The position numbers and the translations under genes are program-made. A DNA stretch of 64,000 nucleotides from Siphonodentalium dalli (taxonomy: Eukaryota > Mollusca > Scaphopoda > Gadilida > Siphonodentaliidae). Shown piece by piece: positions 1 to 16,400 of the stretch; position 1 is the first letter of the stretch; every line of letters starts with the position of its first letter. Below the pieces are notes generated by a model, which was not told where the DNA came from, made no database searches, and saw only the letters and a program-made list of their open reading frames with translations. The DNA is taken from positions 22,134,991 through 22,198,990 of the forward strand of contig CP136061.1 of assembly GCA_032622095.1 (NCBI GenBank). The letters are read 5' to 3'.

Positions 1-3000
1 AGTGTGTATGAGATGTCATACAGCAGGTTTTATAGTTGATATATGTTGGGTTACAATGATAGTGTGTATGAGATGTCATACAGCAGGTTTTATAGTTGAT
101 ATATGTTGGCTTACAATGATAGTGTATATGAGATGTCATACAGCAGGTTTTATAACAATGATAGTGTGTATGAGATGTCATACAGCAGGTTTTATAACAA
201 TGATAGTGTGTATGAGATGTCATACAGCAGGTTTTATAACAATGATAGTGTATATGATATGTAATACAGCAGGTTTTATAACAATGATAGTGTGTATGAG
301 ATGTCATACAGCAGGTTTTATAACAATGATAGTGTGTATGAGATGTCATACAGCAGGTTTTATAGTTGATATATGTTGGCCTACAATGATAGTGTGTATG
401 AGATGTCTTTCAGCAGGTTTTATAGTTGATATATGTGGCTTATAATGACAGTGTGTATGAGATGTCTTACAGCAGGTTTTATAGTTGATATATGTGGGTT
501 ACAATGATAGTGTGTATGAGATGTCATACAGCAGGTTTTATAGTTGATATATGTTGGGTTACAATGACAGTGTGTATGAGATGTCTTACAGCAGGTTTTA
601 TGGTTGATATATGTTGGGTTACAATGATAGTGTGTATGAGATGTCTTACAGCAGGTTTTATAGTTGATATATGTTGGGTTACAATGACAGTGTGTATGAG
701 ATGTCTTACAGCAGGTTTTATAGCAATGATAGTGTGTATGAGATGTCTTACAGCAGGTTTTATGGTTGATATATGTTGGGTTACAATGATAGTGTGTATG
801 AGATGTCTTACAGCAGGTTTTATAGTTGATATATGTTGGGTTACAATGACAGTGTGTATGAGATGTCATACAGCAGGTTTTATAGTTGATATATGTGGGT
901 TACAATGATTGTGTGTATGAGATGTCTTACAGCAGGTTTTATAGTTGATATATGTTGGCTTACAATGACAGTGTGTATGAGATGTCATACAGCAGGTTTT
1001 ATAGTTGATATATGTTGGGTTACAATGATAGTGTGTATGAGATGTCATACAGCAGGTTTTATAGTTGATATATGTGGGTTACAATGATAGTGTGAGATGT
1101 CTTTCAGCAGGTTTTATAGTTGATATATGTTGGGTTACAATGATAGTGTGTATGAGATGTCATACAGCAGGTTTTATAGTTGATATATGTTGGGTTACAA
1201 TGCTAGTGTGTATGAGATGTCATACAGCAGGTTTTATAGTTGATATATGTGGGTTACAATGATAGTGTGTATGAGATGTCATACAGCAGGTTTTATAGCA
1301 ATGATAGTATGAGATGTCATACAGCAGGTTTTATAGTTGATATATGTTGGGTTACAATGATAGTGTGTATGAGATGTCATACAGCAGGTTTTATAGTTGA
1401 TATATGTTGGGTTACAATGATAGTGTGTATGAGATGTCATACAGCAGGTTTTATAGTTGATATATGTTGGGTTACAATGATAGTGTGTATGAGATGTCAT
1501 ACAGCAGGTTATATAGTTGATATATGTGGGTTACAATGATAGTGTGTATGAGATGTCATACAGCAGGTTTTATAGCAATGATAGTATGAGATGTCATACA
1601 GCAGGTTTTATAGTTGATATATGTTGGGTTACAATGATAGTGTGTGTGAGATGTCATACAGCAGGTTTTATAACAATGATAGTGTGTATGAGATGTCATA
1701 CAGCAGGTTTTATAGTTGATATATGTTGGGTTACAATGATAGTGTGTATGAGATGTCTTACAGCAGGTTTTATAGTTGATATATGTGGGTTACAATGATA
1801 GTGTGTATGAGATGTCATACAGCAGGTTTTATAGCAATGATAGTATGAGATGTCATACAGCAGGTTTTATAGTTGATATATGTTGGGTTACAATGATAGT
1901 GTGTGTGAGATGTCATACAGCAGGTTTTATAACAATGATAGTGTGTATGAGATGTCATACAGCAGGTTTTATAGTTGATATATGTTGGCCTACAATGATA
2001 GTGTGTATGAGATGTCATACAGCAGGTTTTATAGCAATGATAGTGTGTATGAGATGTCTTACAGCAGGTTTTATAGTTGATATATGTTGGGTTACAATGA
2101 TAGTGTGTATGAGATGTCATACAGCAGGTTTTATAGCAATGATTGAAAGGTATAGTGCAATGATAGTGTGTATGAGATGTCATACAGCAGGTTTTATGGT
2201 TGATATATGTTGGGTTACAATGACAGTGTGTATGAGATGTCATACAGCAGGTTTTATAGTTGATATATGTTGGGTTACAATGACAGTGTGTATGAGATGT
2301 CTTACAGCAGGTTTTATAGTTGATATATGTTGGGTTACAATGATAGTGTGTATGAGATGTCATACAGCAGGTTTTATAGCAATGATAGTGTGTATGAGAT
2401 GTCTTACAGCAGGTTTTATAGTTGATATATGTTGGGTTACAATGATAGTGTGTATGAGATGTCATACAGCAGGTTTTATAGCAATGATAGTGTGTATGAG
2501 ATGTCTTACAGCAGGTTTTATGGTTGATATATGTGGGTTACAATGATAGTGTGTATGAGATGTCATACAGCAGGTTTTATAGTTGATATATGTTGGCTTA
2601 CAATGACAGTGTGTATGAGATGTCATACAGCAGGTTTTATAGTTGATATATGTTGGGTTACAATGATAGTGTGTATGAGATGTCTTACAGCAGGTTTTAT
2701 AGTTGATATATGTCGGCTTACAATGATAGTGTGTATGAGATGTCTTACAGCAGGTTTTATAGTTGATATATGTGGGTTACAATGATAGTGTGTATGAGAT
2801 GTCATACAGCAGGTTTTATGGTTGATATATGTTGGGTTACAATGACAGTGTGTATGAGATGTCTTACAGCAGGTTTTATAGTTGATATATGTGGGTTACA
2901 ATGATAGTGTGTATGAGATGTCATACAGCAGGTTTTATGGTTGATATATGTTGGGTTACAATGACAGTGTGTATGAGATGTCTTACAGCAGGTTTTATAA

Positions 3001-6000
3001 CAATGATAGTGTGAGATGTCATACAGCAGGTTTTATGGTTGATATATGTTGGGTTACAATGATAGTGTGTATGAGATGTCTTACAGCAGGTTTTATAACA
3101 ATGATAGTGTATATGAGATGTCTTACAGCAGGTTTTATAGTTGATATATGTTGGGTTACAATGACAGTGTGTATGAGATGTCTTACAGCAGGTTTTATGG
3201 TTGATATATGTTGGGTTACAATGACAGTGTGTATGAGATGTCATACAGCAGGTTTTATAGTTGATATATGTTGGGTTACAATGACAGTGTATATGAGATG
3301 TCTTTCAGCAGGTTTTATAGTTGATATATGTTGGGTTACAATGATAGTGTATATGAGATGTCTTTCAGCAGGTTTTATAGTTGATATATGTTGGGTTACA
3401 ATGATAGTGTATATGAGATGTCTTTCAGCAGGTTTTATAGTTGATATATGTTGGGTTACAATGACAGTGTGTATGAGATGTCATACAGCAGGTTTTATAG
3501 TTGATATATGTTGGGTTACAATGATAGTGTGTATGAGATGTCATACAGCAGGTTTTATAGTTGATATATGTTGGGTTACAATGACAGTGTGTATGAGATG
3601 TCATACAGCAGGTTTTATAGTTGATATATGTTGGGTTACAATGATAGTGTATATGAGATGTCTTTCAGCAGGTTTTATAGTTGATATATGTTGGGTTACA
3701 ATGATAGTGTATATGAGATGTCTTTCAGCAGGTTTTATAGTTGATATATGTTGGGTTACAATGACAGTGTGTATGAGATGTCATACAGCAGGTTTTATAG
3801 TTGATATATGTTGGGTTACAATGATAGTGTATATGAGATGTCTTTCAGCAGGTTTTATAGTTGATATATGTTGGGTTACAATGACAGTGTGTATGAGATG
3901 TCATACAGCAGGTTTTATAGTTGATATATGTTGGGTTACAATGACAGTGTGTATGAGATGTCATACAGGTTTTATAGTTGATATATGTTGGGTTACAATG
4001 ACAGTGTGTATGAGATGTCATACAGCAGGTTTTATAGTTGATATATGTTGGGTTACAATGACAGTGTATATGCGATGTCATACAGCAGGTTTTATAGTTG
4101 ATATATGTGGGTTACAATGACAGTGTGTATGAGATGTCTTACAGCAGGTTTTATAGTTGATATATGTTGGGTTACAATGATAGTGTGTATGAGATGTCAT
4201 ACAGCAGGTTTTATATTTGATATATGTGGCTTACAATGATAGTGTGTATGAGATGTCATACAGCAGGTTTTATAGTTGATATATGTGGGTTACAATGATA
4301 GTGTGTATGAGATGTCATACAGGTTTTATGGTTGATATATGTTGGGTTACAATGATAGTGTGTATGAGATGTCTTACAGCAGGTTTTATAGTTGATATAT
4401 GTTGGGTTACAATGATAGTGTGTATGAGATGTCATACAGCAGGTTTTATAGTTGATATATGTTGGGTTACAATGATAGTGTATATGAGATGTCTTACAGC
4501 AGGTTTTATAGTTGATATATGTTGGGTTACAATGATAGTGTATATGAGATGTCATACAGCAGGTTTTATATTTGATATATGTGGCTTACAATGATAGTGT
4601 GTATGAGATGTCATACAGCAGGTTTTATAGTTGATATATGTGGGTTACAATGATAGTGTGTATGAGATGTCATACAGGTTTTATGGTTGATATATGTTGG
4701 GTTACAATGATAGTGTGTATGAGATGTCTTACAGCAGGTTTTATAGTTGATATATGTTGGGTTACAATGATAGTGTGTATGAGATGTCATACAGCAGGTT
4801 TTATAGTTGATATATGTTGGGTTACAATGATAGTGTATATGAGATGTCTTACAGCAGGTTTTATAGTTGATATATGTTGGGTTACAATGATAGTGTGTAT
4901 GAGATGTCATACAGGTTTTATGGTTGATATATGTTGGGTTACAATGATAGTGTGTATGAGATGTCTTACAGCAGGTTTTATGGTTGATATATGTTGGGTT
5001 ACAATGATAGTGTATATGAGATGTCTTACAGCAGGTTTTATAGTTGATATATGTTGGGTTACAATGATAGTGTGTATGAGATGTCATACAGGTTTTATGG
5101 TTGATATATGTTGGGTTACAATGACAGTGTGTATGAGATGTCATACAGCAGGTTTTATAGTTGATATATGTTGGGTTACAATGACAGTGTGTATGAGATG
5201 TCTTACAGCAGGTTTTATGGTTGATATATGTTGGCTTACAATGATAGTGTGTATGAGATGTCATACAGCAGGTTTTATGGTTGATATATGTTGGCTTACA
5301 ATGATAGTGTGTATGAGATGTCATACAGCAGGTTTTATGGTTGATATATGTTGGCTTACAATGATAGTGTGTATGAGATGTCATACAGCAGGTTTTATGG
5401 TTGATATATGTTGGCTTACAATGACAGTGTGTATGAGATGTCATACAGCAGGTTTTATGGTTGATATATGTTGGGTTACAATGACAGTGTGTATGAGATG
5501 TCATACAGCAGGTTTTATAGTTGATATATGTTGGGTTACAATGACAGTGTGTATGAGATGTCTTACAGCAGGTTTTATAGTTGATATATGTTGGGTTACA
5601 ATGACAGTGTGTATGAGATGTCACACAGCAGGTTTTATAGTTGATATATGTGGGTTACAATGACAGTGTGTATGAGATGTCTTACAGCAGGTTTTATAAT
5701 TGATATATGTTGGGTTACAATGACAGTGTGTATGAGATGTCTTACAGCAGGTTTTATAGTTGATATATGTTGGGTTACAATGACAGTGTGTATGAGATGT
5801 CTTACAGCAGGTTTTATAGTTGATATATGTTGGGTTACAATGACAGTGTGTATGAGATGTCTTACAGCAGGTTTTATAGTTGATATATGTTGGGTTACAA
5901 TGACAGTGTGTATGAGATGTCTTACAGCAGGTTTTATAGTTGATATATGTGGGTTACAATGACAGTGTGTATGAGATGTCATACAGCAGGTTTTATGGTT

Positions 6001-9000
6001 GATATATGTTGGGTTACAATGACAGTGTGTATGAGATGTCTTACAGCAGGTTTTATGGTTGATATATGTTGGGTTACAATGACAGTGTGTATGAGATGTC
6101 TTTCAGCAGGTTTTATGGTTGATATATGTTGGGTTACAATGACAGTGTGTATGAGATGTCTTACAGCAGGTTTTATAGTTGATATATGTTGGGTTACAAT
6201 GATAGTGTGTATGCGATGTCTTACAGCAGGTTTTATGGTTGATATATGTTGGGTTACAATGACAGTGTGTATGAGATGTCTTACAGCAGGTTTTATGGTT
6301 GATATATGTTGGCTTACAATGACAGTGTGTATGAGATGTCATACAGCAGGTTTTATAGTTGATATATGTTGGGTTACAATGATAGTGTGTATGCGATGTC
6401 TTACAGCAGGTTTTATGGTTGATATATGTTGGGTTACAATGACAGTGTGTATGAGATGTCTTACAGCAGGTTTTATGGTTGATATATGTTGGCTTACAAT
6501 GACAGTGTGTATGAGATGTCTTACAGCAGGTTTTATAGTTGATATATGTTGGCTTACAATGACAGTGTGTATGAGATGTCTTACAGCAGGTTTTATGGTT
6601 GATATATGTTGGCTTACAATGACAGTGTGTATGAGATGTCTTACAGCAGGTTTTATGGTTGATATATGTTGGCTTACAATGACAGTGTGTATGAGATGTC
6701 ATACAGCAGGTTTTATAGTTGATATATGTTGGGTTACAATGACAGTGTGTATGAGATGTCTTACAGCAGGTTTTATGGTTGATATATGTTGGCTTACAAT
6801 GACAGTGTGTATGAGATGTCATACAGCAGGTTTTATAGTTGATATATGTTGGGTTACAATGACAGTGTGTATGAGATGTCTTACAGCAGGTTTTATGGTT
6901 GATATATGTTGGGTTACAATGACAGTGTGTATGAGATGTCTTACAGCAGGTTTTATGGTTGATATATGTTGGGTTACAATGACAGTGTGTATGAGATGTC
7001 TTTCAGCAGGTTTTATGGTTGATATATGTGGGTTACAATGACAGTGTGTATGAGATGTCATACAGGTTTTATAGTTGATATATGTGGGTTACAATGATAG
7101 TGTGTATGAGATGTCTTACAGCAGGTTTTATGGTTGATATATGTTGGGTTACAATGACAGTGTGTATGAGATGTCTTTCAGCAGGTTTTATAGTTGATAT
7201 ATGTGGGTTACAATGACAGTGTGTATGAGATGTCATACAGGTTTTATAGTTGATATATGTGGGTTACAATGATAGTGTGTATGAGATGTCTTACAGCAGG
7301 TTTTATGGTTGATATATGTTGGGTTACAATGACAGTGTGTATGAGATGTCTTACAGCAGGTTTTATGGTTGATATATGTTGGCTTACAATGACAGTGTGT
7401 ATGAGATGTCATACAGCAGGTTTTATAGTTGATATATGTTGGGTTACAATGACAGTGTGTATGAGATGTCTTTCAGCAGGTTTTATAGTTGATATATGTT
7501 GGGTTACAATGACAGTGTGTATGAGATGTCATACAGGTTTTATAGTTGATATATGTTGGGTTACAATGACAGTGTGTATGAGATGTCATACAGCAGGTTT
7601 TATGGTTGATATATGTTGGGTTACAATGACAGTGTGTATGAGATGTCTTACAGCAGGTTTTATAGTTGATATATGTTGGGTTACAATGACAGTGTGTATG
7701 AGATGTCATACAGCAGGTTTTATGGTTGATATATGTTGGGTTACAATGACAGTGTGTATGAGATGTCTTACAGCAGGTTTTATAGTTGATATATGTGGGT
7801 TACAATGACAGTGTGTATGAGATGTCATACAGGTTTTATAGTTGATATATGTGGGTTACAATGATAGTGTGTATGAGATGTCTAACAGCAGGTTTTATGG
7901 TTGATATATGTTGGGTTACAATGACAGTGTGTATGAGATGTCTTACAGCAGGTTTTATAGTTGATATATGTGGGTTACAATGACAGTGTGTATGAGATGT
8001 CATACAGGTTTTATAGTTGATATATGTGGGTTACAATGATAGTGTGTATGAGATGTCTTACAGCAGGTTTTATGGTTGATATATGTTGGGTTACAATGAC
8101 AGTGTGTATGAGATGTCTTACAGCAGGTTTTATAGTTGATATATGTTGGGTTACAATGACAGTGTGTATGAGATGTCTTACAGCAGGTTTTATAGTTGAT
8201 ATATGTGGGTTACAATGACAGTGTGTATGAGATGTCATACAGGTTTTATAGTTGATATATGTGGGTTACAATGATAGTGTGTATGAGATGTCTTACAGCA
8301 GGTTTTATGGTTGATATATGTTGGGTTACAATGACAGTGTGTATGAGATGTCTTACAGCAGGTTTTATGGTTGATATATGTTGGCTTACAATGACAGTGT
8401 GTATGAGATGTCATACAGCAGGTTTTATAGTTGATATATGTTGGGTTACAATGACAGTGTGTATGAGATGTCTTACAGCAGGTTTTATGGTTGATATATG
8501 TTGGGTTACAATGACAGTGTGTATGAGATGTCTTACAGCAGGTTTTATAGTTGATATATGTTGGGTTACAATGACAGTGTGTATGAGATGTCTTACAGCA
8601 GGTTTTATAGTTGATATATGTGGGTTACAATGACAGTGTGTATGAGATGTCTTACAGCAGGTTTTATGGTTGATATATGTTGGGTTACAATGACAGTGTG
8701 TATGAGATGTCTTTCAGCAGGTTTTATGGTTGATATATGTGGGTTACAATGATAGTGTGTATGAGATGTCATACAGCAGGTTTTATAGTTGATATATGTG
8801 GGTTACAATGATAGTGTGTATGAGATGTCATACAGCAGGTTTTATAGTTGATATATGTGGGTTACAATGATAGTGTGTATGAGATGTCATACAGCAGGTT
8901 TTATAGTTGATATATGTGGGTTACAATGACAGTGTGTATGAGATGTCATACAGGTTTTATAGTTGATATATGTGGGTTACAATGATAGTGTGTATGAGAT

Positions 9001-10310
9001 GTCTTACAGCAGGTTTTATGGTTGATATATGTTGGGTTACAATGACAGTGTGTATGAGATGTCTTTCAGCAGGTTTTATGGTTGATATATGTGGGTTACA
9101 ATGACAGTGTGTATGAGATGTCATACAGGTTTTATAGTTGATATATGTGGGTTACAATGATAGTGTGTATGAGATGTCTTACAGCAGGTTTTATGGTTGA
9201 TATATGTTGTGTTACAATGATAGTGTGTATGAGATGTCATACAGGTTTTATAGTTGATATATGTGGGTTACAATGACAGTGTGTATGAGATGTCATACAG
9301 GTTTTATAGTTGATATATGTGGGTTACAATGACAGTGTGTATGAGATGTCATACAGGTTTTATAGTTGATATATGTGGGTTACAATGACAGTGTGTATGA
9401 GATGTCATACAGGTTTTATAGTTGGTATATGTGGGTTACAATGACAGTGTGTATGAGATGTCATACAGGTTTTATAGTTAATATATGTTGGGTTACAATG
9501 ACAGTGTGTATGAGATGTCATACAGCAGGTTTTATGGTTGATATATGTTGGGTTACAATGACAGTGTGTATGAGATGTCTTTCAGCAGGTTTTATAGTTG
9601 ATATATGTTGGCTTACAATGATAGTGTGTATGAGATGTCATACAGCAGGTTTTATAGTTGATATATGTTGGGTTACAATGACAGTGTGTATGAGATGTCA
9701 TACAGCAGGTTTTATGGTTGATATATGTTGGGTTACAATGACAGTGTGTATGAGATGTCATACAGCAGGTTTTATAGTTGATATATGTTGGGTTACAATG
9801 ATAGTGTGTATGAGATGTCATACAGCAGGTTTTATGGTTGATATATGTTGGCTTACAATGATAGTGTGTATGAGATGTCATACAGCAGGTTTTATAGTTG
9901 ATATATGTTGGGTTACAATGATAGTGTGTATGAGATGTCATACAGCAGGTTTTATAGTTGATATATGTTGGGTTACAATGATAGTGTGTATGAGATGTCA
10001 TACAGCAGGTTTTATGGTTGATATATGTTGGGTTACAATGATAGTATGAGATGTCTTACAGCAGGTTTTATAGTTGATATATGTTGGCTTACAATGATAG
10101 TGTGTATGAGATGTCTTACAGCAGGTTTTATGGTTGATATATGTTGGGTTACAATGACAGTGTGTATGAGATGTCTTACAGCAGGTTTTATAGTTGATAT
10201 ATGTTGGGTTACAATGATAGTGTGTATGAGATGTCTTACAGCAGGTTTTATGGTTGATATATGTTGGGTTACAATGACAGTGTGTATGAGATGTCTTACA
10301 GCAGGTTTTA
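1..10310. repeat. Large duplicated block inside the minisatellite (copy 1)
   Basis: This block recurs nearly base for base at offset ~17,585-17,588, from ~17,590 to ~27,895. The rare inserted variant GATTGAAAGGTATAG at 2,141 and the variant CAGCAGGTTATATAG near 1,508 reappear at 19,726 and ~19,093. The order of unit variants matches until about 10,310 / 27,895. Confidence 0.85.
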
Positions 10311-13300
10311 TGGTTGATATATGTTGGGTTACAATGACAGTGTGTATGAGATGTCTTTCAGCAGGTTTTATGGTTGATATATGTTGGGTTACAATGACAG
10401 TGTGTATGAGATGTCTTACAGCAGGTTTTATAGTTGATATATGTTGGGTTACAATGATAGTGTGTATGCGATGTCTTACAGCAGGTTTTATGGTTGATAT
10501 ATGTTGGGTTACAATGACAGTGTGTATGAGATGTCTTACAGCAGGTTTTATGGTTGATATATGTGGGTTACAATGACAGTGTGTATGAGATGTCATACAG
10601 CAGGTTTTATGGTTGATATATGTTGGGTTACAATGACAGTGTGTATGAGATGTCTTTCAGCAGGTTTTATGGTTGATATATGTGGGTTACAATGACAGTG
10701 TGTATGAGATGTCATACAGGTTTTATAGTTGATATATGTGGGTTACAATGATAGTGTGTATGAGATGTCTTACAGCAGGTTTTATGGTTGATATATGTTG
10801 GGTTACAATGACAGTGTGTATGAGATGTCTTTCAGCAGGTTTTATAGTTGATATATGTGGGTTACAATGACAGTGTGTATGAGATGTCATACAGGTTTTA
10901 TAGTTGATATATGTGGGTTACAATGATAGTGTGTATGAGATGTCTTACAGCAGGTTTTATGGTTGATATATGTTGGGTTACAATGACAGTGTGTATGAGA
11001 TGTCTTACAGCAGGTTTTATGGTTGATATATGTTGGCTTACAATGACAGTGTGTATGAGATGTCATACAGCAGGTTTTATAGTTGATATATGTTGGGTTA
11101 CAATGACAGTGTGTATGAGATGTCTTTCAGCAGGTTTTATAGTTGATATATGTTGGGTTACAATGACAGTGTGTATGAGATGTCATACAGGTTTTATAGT
11201 TGATATATGTTGGGTTACAATGACAGTGTGTATGAGATGTCATACAGCAGGTTTTATGGTTGATATATGTTGGGTTACAATGACAGTGTGTATGAGATGT
11301 CTTACAGCAGGTTTTATAGTTGATATATGTTGGGTTACAATGACAGTGTGTATGAGATGTCATACAGCAGGTTTTATGGTTGATATATGTTGGGTTACAA
11401 TGACAGTGTGTATGAGATGTCTTACAGCAGGTTTTATAGTTGATATATGTGGGTTACAATGACAGTGTGTATGAGATGTCATACAGGTTTTATAGTTGAT
11501 ATATGTGGGTTACAATGATAGTGTGTATGAGATGTCTTACAGCAGGTTTTATGGTTGATATATGTTGGGTTACAATGACAGTGTGTATGAGATGTCTTAC
11601 AGCAGGTTTTATAGTTGATATATGTGGGTTACAATGACAGTGTGTATGAGATGTCATACAGGTTTTATAGTTGATATATGTGGGTTACAATGATAGTGTG
11701 TATGAGATGTCTTACAGCAGGTTTTATGGTTGATATATGTTGGGTTACAATGACAGTGTGTATGAGATGTCTTACAGCAGGTTTTATAGTTGATATATGT
11801 TGGGTTACAATGACAGTGTGTATGAGATGTCTTACAGCAGGTTTTATAGTTGATATATGTGGGTTACAATGACAGTGTGTATGAGATGTCATACAGGTTT
11901 TATAGTTGATATATGTGGGTTACAATGATAGTGTGTATGAGATGTCTTACAGCAGGTTTTATGGTTGATATATGTTGGGTTACAATGACAGTGTGTATGA
12001 GATGTCTTACAGCAGGTTTTATAGTTGATATATGTTGGGTTACAATGACAGTGTGTATGAGATGTCATACAGCAGGTTTTATAGTTGATATATGTTGGGT
12101 TACAATGACAGTGTGTATGAGATGTCTTACAGCAGGTTTTATAGTTGATATATGTTGGGTTACAATGACAGTGTGTATGAGATGTCTTACAGCAGGTTTT
12201 ATAGTTGATATATGTTGGGTTACAATGACAGTGTGTATGAGATGTCTTACAGCAGGTTTTATAGTTGATATATGTGGGTTACAATGACAGTGTGTATGAG
12301 ATGTCTTACAGCAGGTTTTATGGTTGATATATGTTGGGTTACAATGACAGTGTGTATGAGATGTCTTTCAGCAGGTTTTATGGTTGATATATGTGGGTTA
12401 CAATGATAGTGTGTATGAGATGTCATACAGCAGGTTTTATAGTTGATATATGTGGGTTACAATGATAGTGTGTATGAGATGTCATACAGCAGGTTTTATA
12501 GTTGATATATGTGGGTTACAATGATAGTGTGTATGAGATGTCATACAGCAGGTTTTATAGTTGATATATGTGGGTTACAATGACAGTGTGTATGAGATGT
12601 CATACAGGTTTTATAGTTGATATATGTGGGTTACAATGATAGTGTGTATGAGATGTCTTACAGCAGGTTTTATGGTTGATATATGTTGGGTTACAATGAC
12701 AGTGTGTATGAGATGTCTTTCAGCAGGTTTTATGGTTGATATATGTGGGTTACAATGACAGTGTGTATGAGATGTCATACAGGTTTTATAGTTGATATAT
12801 GTGGGTTACAATGATAGTGTGTATGAGATGTCTTACAGCAGGTTTTATGGTTGATATATGTTGTGTTACAATGATAGTGTGTATGAGATGTCATACAGGT
12901 TTTATAGTTGATATATGTGGGTTACAATGACAGTGTGTATGAGATGTCATACAGGTTTTATAGTTGATATATGTGGGTTACAATGACAGTGTGTATGAGA
13001 TGTCATACAGGTTTTATAGTTGATATATGTGGGTTACAATGACAGTGTGTATGAGATGTCATACAGGTTTTATAGTTGGTATATGTGGGTTACAATGACA
13101 GTGTGTATGAGATGTCATACAGGTTTTATAGTTAATATATGTTGGGTTACAATGACAGTGTGTATGAGATGTCATACAGCAGGTTTTATGGTTGATATAT
13201 GTTGGGTTACAATGACAGTGTGTATGAGATGTCTTTCAGCAGGTTTTATAGTTGATATATGTTGGCTTACAATGATAGTGTGTATGAGATGTCATACAGC

Positions 13301-13430
13301 AGGTTTTATAGTTGATATATGTTGGGTTACAATGACAGTGTGTATGAGATGTCATACAGCAGGTTTTATGGTTGATATATGTTGGGTTACAATGACAGTG
13401 TGTATGAGATGTCATACAGCAGGTTTTATA
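7050..13430. repeat. 3,654-bp offset duplication inside the minisatellite
   Basis: Runs of unit variants starting at 7,257, 8,024 and 9,366 recur at 10,911, 11,678 and 13,020, all at offset 3,654. The TGTTGTGTTAC variant near 9,209 also recurs near 12,864. Confidence 0.8.
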
Positions 13431-16400
13431 GTTGATATATGTTGGCTTACAATGATAGTGTATATGAGATGTCATACAGCAGGTTTTATAACAATGATAG
13501 TGTGTATGAGATGTCATACAGCAGGTTTTATAACAATGATAGTGTGTATGAGATGTCATACAGCAGGTTTTATAACAATGATAGTGTATATGATATGTCA
13601 TACAGCAGGTTTTATAACAATGATAGTGTGTATGAGATGTCATACAGCAGGTTTTATAACAATGATAGTGTGTATGAGATGTCATACAGCAGGTTTTATA
13701 GTTGATATATGTTGGCCTACAATGATAGTGTGTATGAGATGTCTTTCAGCAGGTTTTATAGTTGATATATGTGGCTTATAATGACAGTGTGTATGAGATG
13801 TCTTACAGCAGGTTTTATAGTTGATATATGTGGGTTACAATGATAGTGTGTATGAGATGTCATACAGCAGGTTTTATAGTTGATATATGTTGGGTTACAA
13901 TGACAGTGTGTATGAGATGTCTTACAGCAGGTTTTATGGTTGATATATGTTGGGTTACAATGATAGTGTGTATGAGATGTCTTACAGCAGGTTTTATAGT
14001 TGATATATGTTGGGTTACAATGACAGTGTGTATGAGATGTCTTACAGCAGGTTTTATAGCAATGATAGTGTGTATGAGATGTCTTACAGCAGGTTTTATG
14101 GTTGATATATGTTGGGTTACAATGATAGTGTGTATGAGATGTCTTACAGCAGGTTTTATAGTTGATATATGTTGGGTTACAATGACAGTGTGTATGAGAT
14201 GTCATACAGCAGGTTTTATAGTTGATATATGTGGGTTACAATGATTGTGTGTATGAGATGTCTTACAGCAGGTTTTATAGTTGATATATGTTGGCTTACA
14301 ATGACAGTGTGTATGAGATGTCATACAGCAGGTTTTATAGTTGATATATGTTGGGTTACAATGATAGTGTGTATGAGATGTCATACAGCAGGTTTTATAG
14401 TTGATATATGTGGGTTACAATGATAGTGTGAGATGTCTTTCAGCAGGTTTTATAGTTGATATATGTTGGGTTACAATGATAGTGTGTATGAGATGTCATA
14501 CAGCAGGTTTTATAGTTGATATATGTTGGGTTACAATGCTAGTGTGTATGAGATGTCATACAGCAGGTTTTATAGTTGATATATGTGGGTTACAATGATA
14601 GTGTGTATGAGATGTCATACAGCAGGTTTTATAGCAATGATAGTATGAGATGTCATACAGCAGGTTTTATAGTTGATATATGTTGGGTTACAATGATAGT
14701 GTGTATGAGATGTCATACAGCAGGTTTTATAGTTGATATATGTTGGGTTACAATGATAGTGTGTATGAGATGTCATACAGCAGGTTTTATAGTTGATATA
14801 TGTTGGGTTACAATGATAGTGTGTATGAGATGTCATACAGCAGGTTATATAGTTGATATATGTGGGTTACAATGATAGTGTGTATGAGATGTCATACAGC
14901 AGGTTTTATAGCAATGATAGTATGAGATGTCATACAGCAGGTTTTATAGTTGATATATGTTGGGTTACAATGATAGTGTGTGTGAGATGTCATACAGCAG
15001 GTTTTATAACAATGATAGTGTGTATGAGATGTCATACAGCAGGTTTTATAGTTGATATATGTTGGGTTACAATGATAGTGTGTATGAGATGTCTTACAGC
15101 AGGTTTTATAGTTGATATATGTGGGTTACAATGATAGTGTGTATGAGATGTCATACAGCAGGTTTTATAGCAATGATAGTATGAGATGTCATACAGCAGG
15201 TTTTATAGTTGATATATGTTGGGTTACAATGATAGTGTGTGTGAGATGTCATACAGCAGGTTTTATAACAATGATAGTGTGTATGAGATGTCATACAGCA
15301 GGTTTTATAGTTGATATATGTTGGCCTACAATGATAGTGTGTATGAGATGTCATACAGCAGGTTTTATAGCAATGATAGTGTGTATGAGATGTCTTACAG
15401 CAGGTTTTATAGTTGATATATGTTGGGTTACAATGATAGTGTGTATGAGATGTCATACAGCAGGTTTTATAGCAATGATTGAAAGGTATAGTGCAATGAT
15501 AGTGTGTATGAGATGTCATACAGCAGGTTTTATGGTTGATATATGTTGGGTTACAATGACAGTGTGTATGAGATGTCATACAGCAGGTTTTATAGTTGAT
15601 ATATGTTGGGTTACAATGACAGTGTGTATGAGATGTCTTACAGCAGGTTTTATAGTTGATATATGTTGGGTTACAATGATAGTGTGTATGAGATGTCATA
15701 CAGCAGGTTTTATAGCAATGATAGTGTGTATGAGATGTCTTACAGCAGGTTTTATAGTTGATATATGTTGGGTTACAATGATAGTGTGTATGAGATGTCA
15801 TACAGCAGGTTTTATAGCAATGATAGTGTGTATGAGATGTCTTACAGCAGGTTTTATGGTTGATATATGTGGGTTACAATGATAGTGTGTATGAGATGTC
15901 ATACAGCAGGTTTTATAGTTGATATATGTTGGCTTACAATGACAGTGTGTATGAGATGTCATACAGCAGGTTTTATAGTTGATATATGTTGGGTTACAAT
16001 GATAGTGTGTATGAGATGTCATACAGCAGGTTTTATAGTTGATATATGTTGGCTTACAATGACAGTGTGTATGAGATGTCATACAGCAGGTTTTATAGTT
16101 GATATATGTGGGTTACAATGACAGTGTGTATGAGATGTCATACAGGTTTTATAGTTGATATATGTGGGTTACAATGATAGTGTGTATGAGATGTCTTACA
16201 GCAGGTTTTATGGTTGATATATGTTGGGTTACAATGACAGTGTGTATGAGATGTCTTACAGCAGGTTTTATAGTTGATATATGTTGGGTTACAATGACAG
16301 TGTGTATGAGATGTCATACAGCAGGTTTTATAGTTGATATATGTTGGGTTACAATGACAGTGTGTATGAGATGTCTTACAGCAGGTTTTATAGTTGATAT